DNA of 64,000 nucleotides from Teratosphaeria epicoccoides (taxonomy: Eukaryota; Ascomycota; Dothideomycetes; Mycosphaerellales; Teratosphaeriaceae). The translations under genes were made by a program, and so were the position numbers. The notes below the pieces were generated by a model that saw only the letters and a list, made by a program, of their open reading frames with translations, ran no database searches and was not told the DNA's origin. Shown piece by piece: positions 1-12,285 of this stretch (positions are counted from its first letter, which is position 1; the number at the start of each line of letters is the position of its first letter). The stretch lies in NCBI GenBank assembly GCA_021401465.1, contig JADDMT010000063.1, positions 1 to 64,000 on the forward strand. Direction: 5' to 3'.

Positions 1-2
1 AA

Positions 3-29
3 CCCCCCTCCCCCCCCCCCCCCCCCCCC
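3..29. repeat. Poly-C tract at window edge
   Basis: A run of C broken by a single T at position 9. It lies directly upstream of the first gene. A homopolymer this long may be genuine, or it may mark a sequencing or assembly weak point; nothing functional can be read from it. Confidence 0.7.
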
Positions 30-108
30 GTGGAATGCTCATTTGTGCGTGTTCAAGAGATCGACTGGACGACTTCGCCATCCTCCCCAGCCAGGAGTCT
101 CTCGCAAA

Positions 109-2168
109 ATGACCGAACTCATCCGGGACACCGCCTTTGGACATGTCGTTCGCTTGGTCTCCCGAGGAAAGTACTTGCGCTACGCAGAGGAGGCCGACCC
201 GTCAATATGGACGCGGTACATCGATGAGAAGAAGTCCGCCCATCTGGCGCACCACGGCGACATCAACCCTCCCGACGACGAGAAGGAGGCGGCGCAGATG
301 GAGGGCATCGGCGGCGTGAGGACGCGCGAAGACCAGTTCTCCTTGCAGCCGCCCGCCAACAGACAGCATCTGGCGCACCGAGCGAGCTCCGATGACTCGT
401 CAAGCACGAGGGTTGGTGGCGAGGACGCAAACATCAACCATGCCAGCGGAGTCAACATCGATCCGGAGAAGGGGAGAGATTTACACTTGGTCTCTTGGTA
501 CGGTCCCGACGACCCAGGTACGATGATGATGATGATGATGATGACGGGGATATCCCCCACCTACTCCGATGACCGCAAACACTGACCAGAGCACGGTGGG
601 CAAAAGAGAACCCGCAAAACTGGTCCCGCTTCAAGAAATTCTTCGTCACCTTCGAAATCTGCCTCCTCACCACCTCCGTCTACATCGGCTCCTCCATCTA
701 CTCCGCCGGCACCGAGTCCGTCGTCCAAACCTTCGGCGTCAGCCGCGTCGCCGCCACCCTCGGCCTCACCCTCTTCGTCGCCGGCTACGGCCTCGGCCCC
801 ATGCTCTGGTCGCCCATGTCGGAGATCCCCCACGTCGGCCGTAACCCCATTTACATCGGCACGCTCGTCGTCTTCGTCGCGTTCCAAGCGCCCACCGCGC
901 GGGCCACGAATTTCGGCATGCTGCTCGCCTTTCGATTCCTGACCGGCTTCTTCGGCTCGCCCGTTCTGGCCACGGGCGGCGCCAGTCTGGCAGATATCTA
1001 TGCCCCCAAGGAGCGCGCGTACGCCATGTCCATCTGGGGCATCGCAGCCGTCTGCGGTACGTATTCAGAATGGAGGGACAGCGCGAACTGGAGACATCGA
1101 CTGACCCGCTGACCCCTCTCTCGCTCCGCAGGCCCCACGCTCGGACCGCTCATCGGCGGCTTCGCCGTGCAGTACGGCCCCGTGCGCGGCGGCTTCACCG
1201 CGCCCTGGACCTGGCCCATCTGGGAACTCATGTGGCTCTCCGCCTTCTGCCTCGTCTTCCTCTTCTTCTTCTTCCCCGAAACCTCCGCCAACAACATCCT
1301 GGTCCGGCGCACCAAGCGCCTGCGCCGGCTCACCGGCGACGCCAAGCTCATCTGCGAGCCCGAACTCCTCTCGGAGCAAATGACCGGCCGCGCCATCCTC
1401 ACGATGGCCCTCGTCCGCCCCATCACCCTCAACTTCCTCGAGCCCATGGTCTTCCTCCTCAACCTCTACATCGCCCTCATCTACGGCCTCCTCTACATCT
1501 GGTTCGAATCCTTCTACATCGTCTTCGTGGAAATCTACGGCTTCGGCCTCGGCCTCGAAGGCGTCGCCTTCCTCGGCATCCTCGTCGGCGCCCTCCTCGT
1601 CATCCCGCCCTTCTTCCTCTACCTCAAACACCACATGGAGCCGCGCTTCGACGCGGACGGGAACATCCGGCCCGAAGAGCGCCTGACCCCCGCCTTCTTC
1701 GGCGCCGTCTGCATCCCCATCTGCCTCTTCTGGTTCGGCTGGTCCGCCCGCCCGGACGTGCACTGGATCGTGCCCATCATCGGCACGGCGTGGTTCAGCA
1801 TCGGCGCCTTCCTGCTGTTCAACAGCGTCCTCAACTACCTGCCCGACGCCTACCCGGACGTCGCCGCCTCGGTGCTCGCCGGCAATGATTTCATGAGGAG
1901 TTCGTTCGGCGCGGGCTTCCCGCTGTTCGCGACCGCCATGTACACGAAGTTGGGCGTGGCCTGGGCGTCGAGCTTGCTGGGCTTCTTGGCGATCGCCTTC
2001 ATCCCGATCCCGTTTGTGTTGTACAAGGTAAGGATGTCTCGACGCGGCGTGCGCAGCCGGCTGGGAGTTTTTTTTTTTTGGTTTGAGGATCTGCGCTGAC
2101 CACGTTTGGTGTAGTATGGCGAGACGTTGCGGAAGAATCACAGCAAGTATGCTAGGAAGGACATCTAG
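109..2168 (+). CDS. MFS transporter, DHA1 family (multidrug/polyamine type)
   Basis: This is a plasma-membrane proton antiporter of the major facilitator superfamily, similar to fungal drug and polyamine exporters (Flr1/Tpo type). Four exons are supported by frame: 109-517, 607-1056, 1132-2027 and 2115-2168, giving 602 residues. The joins rebuild ENPQNW before helix 1 and the block CGPTLGPLIGGF after helix 5. The hydrophilic N-terminus of about 145 residues is followed by 12 predicted helices. The ATG at 109 is the first in frame. The last exon encodes only 17 residues ending in a basic tail (KYARKDI). Substrate cannot be told from sequence. It converges with the vsb1-like gene, leaving a 328 bp gap. 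The family call is firm and the exact substrate class is not. Confidence 0.9.
522..544. repeat. ATG trinucleotide microsatellite inside intron 1
   Basis: About seven and a half GAT/ATG units lie just after the donor of the first intron (518-606) of the MFS gene. They are removed by splicing, so they do not add residues to the transporter. Confidence 0.8.
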
Positions 2169-2496
2169 ACGTGTTTGCAGTGGTGGATGCGTAGTCCTAC
2201 GGACTGCCACAACTTGGCATGCAGGTTCTCGGCATAGAGAGAGAGAGAGAGCAAAGGTTTGGAGCATAGCGCGAGGTGAAATATTACTAGATGTAGATTA
2301 CGTGAATGTAAAAGCATGGTACATTCTTGATCAGAGCGCTCGACTATGTGGCCTATCATTCTCGATAAAGCCCGTCTGTACAACAACAATCTTAATTCCA
2401 CGCTCAAATACACCCACCGCCAGCGCCGTCGCTCAACGTCGCGGTAAAACGTTCTCTAGCCTCCCCCCCCACCCCAACACACACACAACAATCTTT
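2169..2496. other. Convergent intergenic region
   Basis: This is the space between two stop codons on opposite strands. It holds a short GA run near 2238-2251 and a C/CA-rich stretch near 2462-2492. I see no gene. It probably contains both 3' untranslated regions. Confidence 0.6.
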
Positions 2497-5400
2497 CTAG
2501 CTCGCAGTAATCAAAACATAACTAGTAACCGCATTCATCCTCTCCGCACTCAACTTCAACCCCACCTTCAACAACTCCTTCGCCACCTCGGCATCAGCCT
2601 TCTGCAGCTGCTCCCACCTCTCCAACGTCAACAACCAAGCCACGCAGTCCTGCTCCGCGAGCACGCTGCCAGTGCGATCGGTCTCGCTGAAGAACGGCAG
2701 CTCCCCGCACGTCGTCCCCGCCACGATGCTCTCGTGGTAGCTCCCCTGGTCCAGACCGTACTCGGCGCGCAGGATGCCGGATTGCAGGAGGTAGAAGCCG
2801 TCGGGCTTGTCGCCGCGCGTGTAGAGCATGTGGCCTTTGGGGATGTGGCGGCGCGCGAAGTAGGGCACGGCGCGGAACCAGAAGTCTTCGTTTCTGCACG
2901 TGAGGCCTTGGAAGGCTTGCAGGAGGAGGGGCAGCGGTTGTTTGAGGTTCTGCCATTTCGACTGCAAAGGCTCGCGGGTCTCGGTGATGGCGGTGGTTGC
3001 TGCGTGGACGAGGTGGTTGCGTCGGGGGGAGCCGATCATGGTTTCGAGTGGAGAGTGGTCGAGGCGCGAACCATCTCGGATCATGATAGGTGGTGAATCT
3101 TCTGGCTTGTGCATGCCGAGCTTTTGCTTCTCCGTGAGGACGAGCAGTAGTTCGTTCTCGCACGATTCCAAAGCGCCGTTGAGATCCTCAAACACTTTCG
3201 GTGCGGGTGTTGATGAGTCCTCGTCCTCCACGAACAGGCCGACCATGTGCAAGCTCCGGCCAACGTCGCTGCCCAGATTTACGCCCGCGATCTCCATCTT
3301 GACTTGCCTTCGATGCAAGATGCGGTTCATCCTGACGAATGCTTCTGCCGCCGAAAAGTCGATGCCAGTGACGTGGCTGAAGTCGACGATCAGATAGCGA
3401 ATAGGCTTTGCAGCGAATGCTTCAGCGTCGACGAGCGAGCGAACTTTCTTCTCGACCTTCACGATACTGCCAAAGAACAGGAATCCGCCAAGCTTGACTA
3501 CACGAATCTGGGAGCCAGCCTTGTGCAGGTAGTTGCGCTGGCGAGGGTGTCGCCGTACTGTTGACTCCGCGACCGCGCCAGAGAATTCGGCTCGGATGAC
3601 CGTCTTACGTGATGTCTGGACAACGTAGACCAGACAAGCCAAACCAATGCCAATTGCAATGCCAACAACAAAGTCGTATACTCCCATGACGATTGCGATA
3701 ATCACAATCGTGACGTACTCAAGCCGGTGAAGCTTACCATATGTCGACACGAGGGCTTCGATGGTCAATTCAATGCCTAGTTGATAGATCAAGGTGCCCA
3801 CAACCATCACTGGAACGTAGCCAATGACGATTGGACCTGCAACCCAGAGACCGAATGTCGCAGCAGCAAGCATGTAGCCAGCAAGCCTGCTGTCGCCGCC
3901 GGTGTTAATCACCAATACGCTGTTGACAAACACCAGGTAGTTCTGTATGCTTCCTACGCAGCCCGATAGCGTATTGGAGATACCGTGCATGATCAGCTCG
4001 CGATTGATGCTGACATTATCCTCTTGGACGACCATCGCCAAATTCGGGACATTGATGGGTACATGCAGAATGCCGAAAAAGGTCAATGCAAGCTGTGACG
4101 GAATAGTCATCCGAATTGCACCCCAATCGACCAGACGAAATTTGTAATGACTGTAAAAGTTGTAAAAGGGCACGCCTGCCGCAGGCGCCGCAAATATCCA
4201 CCCAGCATCTCGCAGCTTCTCCATTGTAATGGCAGGGACGGCTGTCGTGATGATGTAGAATGTCGCAGTGATGGCAATGTAGTATGCAGGTACCAGCCAC
4301 GGCCGATCGTAGTAATGCCTAATGACCATCAAGATGACGGCTAATGCAAGAGGCAGTATCCACAGCGGTACAGTTTCAGCGCGGAATAGTTTCTGAGCCA
4401 CCGCAAGGGTAAATTCGACGCTTCCATCCAATCTGGCAGACACCTCTATGCCTGTAAGGAACAAGAATATACCAACGCCACCTATGCATCCAGTGAGAAT
4501 CGAGTGCGGGAAGAAGTTGACCAGCGTCCCAAGTCGGGCACTGCCAAGTGCAAAAAATACGATGCCAGTAATGATGGAGCTCATTGCGTAGGAAGTGATG
4601 ACCGTGGCGCGCAGTGCATCTGGTTGATCTGTTCCCATCCTTGCCGTGATCATGTGAGTCATCTTATGGAAGAAAGGGACTACTTCGATCATCTCGGATC
4701 CGACACCACCTCGGAATATGCTGCCAGTGGAGTATGTGAGCTGAGCGATAATGCAGCTGACGTAGAACATGGACACGCCATCCGCGCCAAGATCAGAAAA
4801 GACTTCCTCGCCCAGTGGAAACAAGATGATCCCGTATGACAGTGCATCCAACAAATTGAGCAGCAGACCAAGGAACACAGCTGGAATCATACTGATAGGT
4901 TCAATCACGACCTTGTGTGCGAACTTGTGAAAGTTCCAAATCTTGGGATTCGCAGCATTCTTGACTCGGGAACGCAGCTCTCTGGCCGATGGGTAGTGAT
5001 GCCCGAGTCTGTTCCAGGTCCCAGGCTTTGCTGTGCTATCTTGTTCTTCGATTCGAGGAGCTGTATCGTAAGTCTGCTTCCGGCGGGAAGATAGGCGCGG
5101 ACGTGGAAGTAGCGGAGCTCTCTCGGTAGGTTCAATCTCATATTCATCGTCTGTAACAACGACATCGGGCACAGTCTGGGGTGGATTCCGCTTGGACCAA
5201 TGCATGTCCTCCGGTTCCAATTCGTTTGAATCGATATGACTGTCTGATGCGCCACCCGTGCTGTGAAGAGCCTGAGTAAGTTGAGATGCAGCAGGGGCTG
5301 GAGGGCCTCTCTCATTCGGTGTCGTCGGTTCCGAGCGTTCCTCAATCACGTCGTGACGAAGATGCGAACGATCTTCGTCCTCGTCTCCATTGAAACGCTG

Positions 5401-5741
5401 CGACAACTCTGATTCGCCAAGAAAAGACTCACTGAGCAATGAGGACTGCTCCCGAACCCCAGACGAGGAGTATTGTACAGGTTCTGTTGACCACTATATA
5501 AGCTCGAGGTCCAGCTCAAGAGGAGAAAGCACGTACCTTGCGTTCCGTGAGCGTTGTGAATGTAGCTGCGAGAAGGCAGACTGTATGAGCCTGAACAATG
5601 CCCAGCACTGAATGAAGCACTCCTTCCGGATCGCTGTCGCCCTAGGGCTACATGTACCGTAGCGCCAGCATCACCCTGGTTTTGAACAGCTTCTTCGTCC
5701 CCTAGGAAGGTCTGATTGTTCTTTTTGAGATTGCTCGACAT
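2497..5741 (-). CDS. vsb1: SulP-family vacuolar transporter with STAS and cyclic-nucleotide-binding domains (Vsb1-like)
   Basis: The protein matches the fungal family of yeast YGR125W/Vsb1, a SulP-type protein of the vacuole membrane linked to basic amino-acid uptake. Two exons, 5741-5537 and 5483-2497, are joined by a 53 bp intron to give 1063 residues. The N-terminal ~240 residues are hydrophilic and acidic, as expected for this family. A transmembrane block follows (roughly residues 250-620), then a STAS domain with the pattern YLIVDFSHVTGIDFSAAEAF, and a C-terminal cNMP-binding fold (GFYLLQSGILRAEYGL, GELPFFSETDRTGS). Exon 1 adds 68 residues that a single-exon reading would miss. The ATG at 5741 is the first in frame. 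Vacuolar location and substrate are inferred from the yeast relative only. Confidence 0.88.
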
Positions 5742-6742
5742 GGCAGAGGACCACCTGCGTCTGAAGAACTTTGCCGACACCATGAGCAGGAAGAAGCTCG
5801 AAACTGGATAGCCCAATAGCGCCGCCGTATGCAGAACGGGGCACGCCCATGCAGGGTGATTGAGCCTAGGTCAAGGTGACATGGAGGCGTGAAAGTGAAA
5901 CCACGAGCTCCAACCACCAGTGGCATGGAATGGCAAGTAAAAGTATGCGCGCCAAACCAAATCCTGGACGTAAAGCACCCCAGGGGCCTCTGCTCCGCGA
6001 TCAATCAAGAGCCCGCCTCGAACATCTGCGACTCAGATACTGTTCGATGTCTTCAGAATCGCATCCCGACAAGCGAAGATTTGCTCCTCGTGCAGCGGGC
6101 ACTCGAGATCGATGGCGAAGGGACAGTCCGGGCTGCCCAAACTCAAAAGAATCTTGGACTGCTGGGTGGACCGCGTGTCTATCGAGTTACCGGCGGCGTC
6201 ATATGATGGAGGGTTCACATATGACCAGGGTCGGGTTCGTTGACGGAGGACGGAGCCATTTTCATTATGATGCTAATGCACATGAAAGCATGCGAAGCGT
6301 CACACTTCTGTGGGTGGGCAAGTGGAGAGAGCTCGAGTAGAGCCGGCATGTGCAAAATTGTATGGGCCCCCCGCCCGCATTGCCGATCTGCACGCAAGGC
6401 AGAGTTTTGAGCCGTAAAACTCTGATGAATGTCGGGGAAGAGATACTAAGAGATACTACCTAACACGCTTGCCAAAACAAATTCGGTGAAGGCTGATGGA
6501 GTCGTAGCAACCGGCTGTCGGCAGACAATGCACTGTGCTCCGCATGGCTACACAACGTGGCGAGACGGCAACGTCACTTGGCAATGCGAAATACATGGAT
6601 GGACGTAGCTTGCATGGACATCTTCGCCAAGACGGCTTGTCTCATCGATGCGGCTTCTCGGTGGATGTCTACGAGCGTTCTCCCCATCTCCAAAATCTGG
6701 GACAAGTCATTCGCTGCTCGCCGCCCGGGTCATCTCGACCCC
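5742..6742. other. Intergenic region upstream of vsb1 and downstream of nas6
   Basis: About 1 kb holding the vsb1 promoter and the nas6 3' region. Several 60-150 codon open frames exist on both strands, but none starts at a convincing ATG or resembles a family I know. I annotate no gene here. Confidence 0.5.
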
Positions 6743-7573
6743 TCAGCCACCCTTCTCAACCAACAGATCGATGGCCTCTGCTTCAGCTGCTTGGATGATA
6801 TAGCTTCGCACTTTCGCGTCCGGAGCCAGATCTATAGCCAGACACCCGCGGGCGTCATGCTTGTCCGCTTCAGCCCCTGCTCTCAACAACACCATGGCAG
6901 CATCGCCATGACCTTCGCTTATCGCGTGATGCAGGGCCGTGGAGCCATCGATGTCCGTGGCGTTGATGGGTGACTTGTTCTCAAGCATCAACTTGATGAT
7001 TGGCACATTGCCGACGGCCTTGAAATCATTGTCAGAACCCTTTTGTTTCTCACAAATGATTGCAGGGACGTACAGCTCCTCGGTGAAGCGGCAGCTGTCC
7101 ACGCTGGTCCTTCACCCTTGCTGGGGCATTGTGCGCAATGAGCTTGCGTGCGGTGTCCAGGTTTGCCTTTGACGCCGCAAAATGCAGTGCTGTCTGCCCA
7201 TTGATTGTCTTCAGGCCTGTATCCGCGCCTTTCGCCAATAAAAAGTCCACCAGCGCATCCGCATCTTTTAGTGATGAGGCCATCATCAAGGCGGTCCATC
7301 CCATTCCATCTTGTGCATCTATGTCAAAGTTTTGTTGCTCAGCGAGGATCTCGACGATCGACAGTCTGTTGTACGATGTCGCCCAGTGCAGCGGTAGTCT
7401 ATCATCGTCGTCCCTTCGGGTTGCGAGGCGCTTGTCTGCGTTCAAGAGGGACTCAACAACCTTAGCTACTCCGCGTCAGTCGTGGTCAATGTTGACAACA
7501 GCACCAAATGCGCACATTGTCCTTCACGAGCCGCCGCATGAATTGCGAACTTCGAGGACTGGTCGGTCTCCAT
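6743..7573 (-). CDS. nas6: Proteasome assembly chaperone Nas6 / gankyrin (ankyrin repeats)
   Basis: Nas6 binds the Rpt3 ATPase C-terminal domain and chaperones assembly of the 19S proteasome base. Three exons, 7573-7516, 7465-7074 and 7018-6743, give 241 residues, close to the yeast protein (228). The joins are frame-exact: the first makes GQSKVVESLLN and the second LPLHRGAAVGNVPIIK, both typical of the family. Ankyrin motifs are visible as LPLHWATSYNR, TALMMASSLKD, TALHFAASKAN, LPLHRGAAVGN and TALHHAISEGHGD. The start METDQSSKFAIHAAAREG matches the usual short N-terminal helix. The gene lies 100 bp downstream of TRAPPC11 on the same strand. The identification is firm; exon 1 rests on frame and similarity only. 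Confidence 0.92.
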
Positions 7574-7653
7574 GTCGGAACAGGTCTCCCTTTCGATGTA
7601 AGGATCGAGCTATTTTGCCGAGCTTACGGCCGCTGCCGAGAGGCATGGATGAT

Positions 7654-7659
7654 CACGTG
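7654..7659. promoter_or_regulatory. CACGTG palindrome upstream of nas6
   Basis: A perfect E-box-type hexamer lies 81 bp upstream of the nas6 ATG, in the short gap behind TRAPPC11. bHLH factors bind such sites in fungi. Function here is only inferred from position; a hexamer also occurs by chance. Confidence 0.25.
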
Positions 7660-7673
7660 CAATGCCTCAGGTG

Positions 7674-10600
7674 CTACTTCTCAGTCTCTTCCACCAGGAT
7701 GCCAATGCCCCGTTTCTCATCCATCACGACCCGCGATCCCGCTGCTTGTACTCTGAGATGCTTTTGGTAGTAGCTGTCCACGACTTGCAGCTGTGGCCAA
7801 ATCCATCTGCCTTCCTCTGCAGAGGCAGTGAACACGAAGTCATGCAGCACAAGTCCATATTCGACCTTCAAGCGACTGAGCGGCGCCAGACTGAGTGCCC
7901 TGTGCTTTGGGCCGCTGAAGGCGAACTCGTCACTCGCTTCCATAGTGAGCGCAAAGGTGAGGAAGTGCATAGAGAGATTCTCGAGATGATATTGCAGGAT
8001 CACGTCGGCGGCGCTGGACACCCCTTCCATAACCGTACAGAGAACTCTAGGCTCTGATGTTGGAAGGGAAAGATGTGGTACTGGTACCGTTGTCAAAGTC
8101 TCATCGTCGTCGGCATCGCGGGACCATGATATGTGCAAACTCAGATCCGCAATCGTAGGCAATCGGTCGTCCAACGAAAGTTTTCTGGTCACGAACTGAA
8201 AATCCTTGCTGGTCGACGCATTTGAAGCGAGCGTCTGCGCATCCTGAAGTCTCGAATCGACCAGCTCAAAGTGGGCAGCGCCGCCAACATTATCAGCGAC
8301 TATATTCATTTGGCGAATGACGAGCGTATCCACTGCAGCTGAGCTGACATTGCAGACTAGCCTCCACTCTTGCGAGATGCCTTCGCCGCCAACGTTGCTG
8401 GGCTCTGGATGTGTCATGAAGTAGCTTGGCCAGGGCTCAGTATGCAGCAGTGGTCCAAAGGTATAACTGACTGTGAAAGGGACAATAGTGCTGATTTCCA
8501 AGCTTAGACATTTGGTCAGACGCGCATTCGGCTCTGGCTCAAGCGTGTAATCAACCTCGATGTCGATGGTAATCGATGATGGAGTAGGAGTGGTATGGAC
8601 AGAGAAGCCGGCTTTCTTCGAGCAGGAGGCGAGCAGACGATCGATAGTAATTTCAGTAGGCAGATCTGCAGAGGCTTCGGTCCAATGTACTGTTGCACCT
8701 TCTTGCTTGATTGCGATTGCAATGGTTGCATGGGCCTTGACGGCTTCGATCTCTCCGTTGATTAGTTCGGCCTCTAAGTGGATTTCCTCGTTAGTGTAGT
8801 ACTCCTTCCGAAGTTTGTGTAGCAAAATCTCCATCTTTGGAGGCTTGGGTAGAACTGTGACGGCTGTGGTGTCCAGGTGGTGGAGTTGCGTATAAATCAA
8901 CCGGTCTCCGTGCATCGCATATATTGCTCGGAAGCGTACGAGATCCTCGTTCGTGAATGCATGTTCCAGAGCGAAGTCTGCAGCCTCCACGAATACGCTT
9001 GCGTAGCGGAAACGAATAATGCAAGCTTCCTTGAATGTCAAAAAGAAGCTATACACCCTTGTTTGACCGGGTAGAAGTTTGAGATCAGCTGTTGTGATCA
9101 GGTCGCCGTTGGCATCGGGTGCACCCAATTCCACAAGCATTGCTGACTTGTCAACGTCGCCATTGCTTTCGCTGTGGCGAATGACAAGCTTTCTCCCATT
9201 CGTTATGGCAAGCTCCACACGTGAAAGGGGCAGAAAAGAAGATTCGCTTGTTACCAAGGAATTCAAGGCAATCTGGCAGTCAACGACTTCTCCAACGTGA
9301 GTTTCTTGATCAGCGAAGGCGAAGGTCAGCGCCACAGGCGCCAGACGCTGCCTGTTCTCAAGCTTGACCTCTATTTTTGTCTCTGGACAATGCTCCAAGA
9401 TGTATTGCGCGACGTCCTTGCTTTGGACAGGATGATCCGAAGGAGCAACCGCGAGCATCTCCCAAGCCGTTTCTGCTATCGTTGCGGCGTTACCAGTGTG
9501 TAATGCGCAATCATGCATTAATGCCAGCAGAGGCCCGAAAAGCTTGGTCCAGTCATCATCGCGCCAGGTACAATTATGCCAAAGTGGCAGGAGTAGCTCC
9601 GCAGCCTCATCGTATCTGCGAGCAGAGACCATTTCTACGGCAAGGTCGAACGTGAGGCGCTCTCCGAATCGAATCTGGTCCCTGGCATAGAAGTGGTGGT
9701 TCGCGGCAGTTGCGAGCTCGCTCAAGTGCTTGATATGGTCATAGGCATACTCTTCGTGGGCCTCGGGCACAAGATAGGTATCGTATTGCTTTGTCCGCTT
9801 GGCGACTGTAGAAGCTGGAGATTGTCCTGGCGGGCTTCTGTCTTCCTCTGGGATGGCTAGCGCCTTATCGCGTCGAGCTTTCGCCGCTTGGAACGCTATA
9901 CGAAGCCAGTATCCGGCATGGTGCAGCAGATTGAAGGGCAAAATACGCTCGAGATTTGCCAGACTTTTCTCGGGCTGTGCGTAGTAGCTTGCCAGGGCTA
10001 TATCCTTCGATGCATCCACGTCCTGTCTCATATCAGATGGTTCAAGGGCTGGTACCTTAGCTCGCCGGATCAGATCGGCCATGCATTCCGCCCATCGTGA
10101 CTCCCAGGCGTCCCAGCCGTACGTGTTGGAACCTTTACCTCGCCTGTCTACGAGGTCCTTCGTGCGGTCTCGATAAGTGATCCATGAGATCACGGCGCCA
10201 GTGGTCAGACCTGACCACAATTGACATCGCACGAGTCGCAAAGCTAGACAATCGCACAAGAGCCTTGCCTCATCCCACCTTGGCGACCAGCTCGCTGTGG
10301 TCTCAAAGGTGCCTTCTGCGCCAAATAACTCGTCGATAGCAGCGGTATAGTGTCGCTCAGCAACGTCCATTTCCTGTCTGAACTCTGCAAAGACACCCTG
10401 CTTGACCTCATATCTGACATTCCATCCAGGTGTGGACAACAGTCGCGGCCCAGTCTCTATTGGCGAAGTGAGCGACGCCGTGGATCCACCGCGGGCCTTC
10501 TTCCGCCTCGCGTGCTTGGTAAGGTCACGATAGTGCTCAACGATCAATGGCTGCAGAGTAAGGAACATGCTATGCACGAAAGTCGACATCTCGGCCTGCG

Positions 10601-11388
10601 AGGACATCGGCGGCATGAAAAAGAGGCCTGATTTTGAGTCCAACGTCGTTGCTCGCCGGATAGCTGATAATCGCTCCTCCAGCTCTGGCGAATGCAGAAT
10701 GCTTGTGTCACTCATCAATACTGCGGCAAATCGAGTTTTGAAGCCGGAACGCCCGATAGCGGTCCTGATAGCATTAATGTCGATCTGAATCTGCTCGTTT
10801 GTTGACGTGCCATTGCCTGCAGCGATCTTGAAGAAAGCTAAGAATAACGCAGGGACCTGCTGCTGGTGCTTCGCGAACCACAACGGAGTAAAAAGGCCAT
10901 CTGGATAGATCGGGGAGCCCGGTGAAAGTGGTGATAGAGGAGAATGGAGCTCTGTGCTTCTTTGATGCTGGCTTGTCTGGGGATTGGCAAATGCTTCGAC
11001 GCTAGGTGATTGCGGTAGAGGTGCTGCCTTCCGTGGTGGCAGAACGTACGTCTATGAAGCCTTTAGAGCGCTGTCTGGCTGGAAGTCGCCAAGCATAAAT
11101 CGTACCTACCCTCCCGATGGCCTTCAAACTGTACTTTAGCTGGCCCGTCGAACTTGGCAACGTGCTGGTATTCCATGCCTGCTCTCTGCCGTCCAGTTCG
11201 AGTAAAATGTCCAGCAATTGGGTAGCCCGATCGTCTTTGCACTCTGCCGAGCTGGTACTGATCTTGGTACCACTTTCTTGACGTGGCAGCAGCGGCTCGA
11301 CGAGAGGGCCATCATTCCGCTCACCGAGTCCAGACAGGATTACCAGTGGAAGCTGATGCTCCACGTATGGCTGTGGGAAGGCCCCCAT
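7674..11388 (-). CDS. trappc11: TRAPP complex subunit TRAPPC11 (Foie gras / Gryzun domains)
   Basis: TRAPPC11 is a subunit of the TRAPPIII-type tether acting between ER, Golgi and autophagosomes. Two exons, 11388-11110 and 11051-7674, join in phase 0 across a 58 bp intron to give 1218 residues, normal for the family. The N-terminus MGAFPQPYVEHQLPLVILSGL is the conserved start. The Foie gras signature lies near residue 305 (RYEVKQGVFAEFRQEMD), followed by helical repeats and a beta-rich Gryzun region to the C-terminus. The splice product reads GRTYVLPPRKAAP. Budding yeast lacks this subunit, so its presence agrees with a filamentous ascomycete. It is divergent from mzt1, sharing about 300 bp of upstream DNA. 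Confidence 0.92.
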
Positions 11389-11691
11389 TTCGAAAGTCTA
11401 GATAGGTGGAATTGGCGCCGACTTGATTTGGCTCTGCTCAGTTCCGCGTTTTCCTCGGATATGACTCCATACACGACGTCTCTGCTTTCTCAATGGACGA
11501 CACTGATTAGAGCAGGAGGTAGAAGCCGTAGATTGCCTTGATGTCTGGAGATGGAGACCACGAGATCCCTGTGAGTTGCGTGGAGTGGCTGACATCGATC
11601 CACTTGTCGTGGTCAGTGCGTTACGCGAATCGTGTCCTACCTTATTATTACCTGCTAGCCTGCCAGGACGGACAATAATACACAAAAAATC
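11389..11691. promoter_or_regulatory. Divergent promoter region of TRAPPC11 and mzt1
   Basis: These 303 bp separate two outward-facing start codons and must hold both promoters. I see no clear TATA element or known operator, and open frames crossing it look accidental. Confidence 0.5.
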
Positions 11692-12036
11692 ATGCCGGCG
11701 CCAGACGAAAATTCTAATAGGCGCAAAGCGGCTCGCGAGGTCATTGACATCCTCCATGAGATCAGCACGCTCTTGGTACGCCACGTCGCCTCCAGATCAT
11801 TTTTCAAGTCCAAGACTGACCTGATGAGCTAGAATACCACTCTAGACCGCCAATCGCTATCCTACTGCGTCTCGCTGATTGAGAACGGTGTCAATCCTGA
11901 AGCTCTAGCTGTACATACTGGATCTGCTCACGATTGTCACTATCATCAAAATCACTAATGTGTCACGTAGAAAGTCGTCATGGAGCTGAAAGCCCAAGAC
12001 CAGCGCTATGAGGCTGAACGGGTGGGCGCACAGTAG
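11692..12036 (+). CDS. mzt1: Mitotic-spindle organizing protein 1 (MOZART1)
   Basis: Mzt1 is a tiny adaptor that binds the N-terminus of gamma-tubulin complex proteins and is needed for microtubule nucleation at spindle pole bodies. Three small exons, 11692-11775, 11833-11910 and 11971-12036, each joined in phase 0, encode 75 residues, the expected size. Recognisable blocks are AAREVIDILHEISTLLNT, LDRQSLSYCVSLIENGVN and PEALAKVVMELKAQ. The introns are 57 and 60 bp with GT..AG ends. Because no exon exceeds 30 codons, plain open-frame searches miss this gene. The match over the full length makes the call firm. Confidence 0.95.
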
Positions 12037-12285
12037 ATGATCTCATCGAGAATTGCATGAACCGGTTGGGAGATTCAAAAGAGGGCTGAGAACGTTAGCA
12101 TTATATGGGAATGCCGGGACAAGGGACGAGCGAGTCACTATTGCTTCGCAGCTGCTAGCCTGCTACAAGCGTCTTCTACAGTACTCGTCTTGCGGACGAA
12201 TCTGAACTCGAAAACCAGCCTACCAATGGGCACCCAGAACCTGGATTCAAGGGATATGGCGAATGCAAGGGACATGGTCGGAATC

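Noticed and set aside
3..29. Poly-C tract as telomere or regulatory element
   Set aside because: Not a telomeric repeat; more likely a simple homopolymer or assembly edge.
1065..2267. 400-codon minus-strand frame opposite the MFS gene
   Set aside because: Antisense shadow of GC-biased codons with a low-complexity Glu/Asp/Gly translation.
5742..6218. Possible two-exon minus-strand gene (51 bp intron) upstream of vsb1
   Set aside because: The frame and a possible intron fit, but it would start at GTG and resembles nothing; evidence is too thin.
5876..6340. 154-codon plus-strand frame
   Set aside because: Starts at GTG, is overlapped by other equally long frames, and shows no domain.
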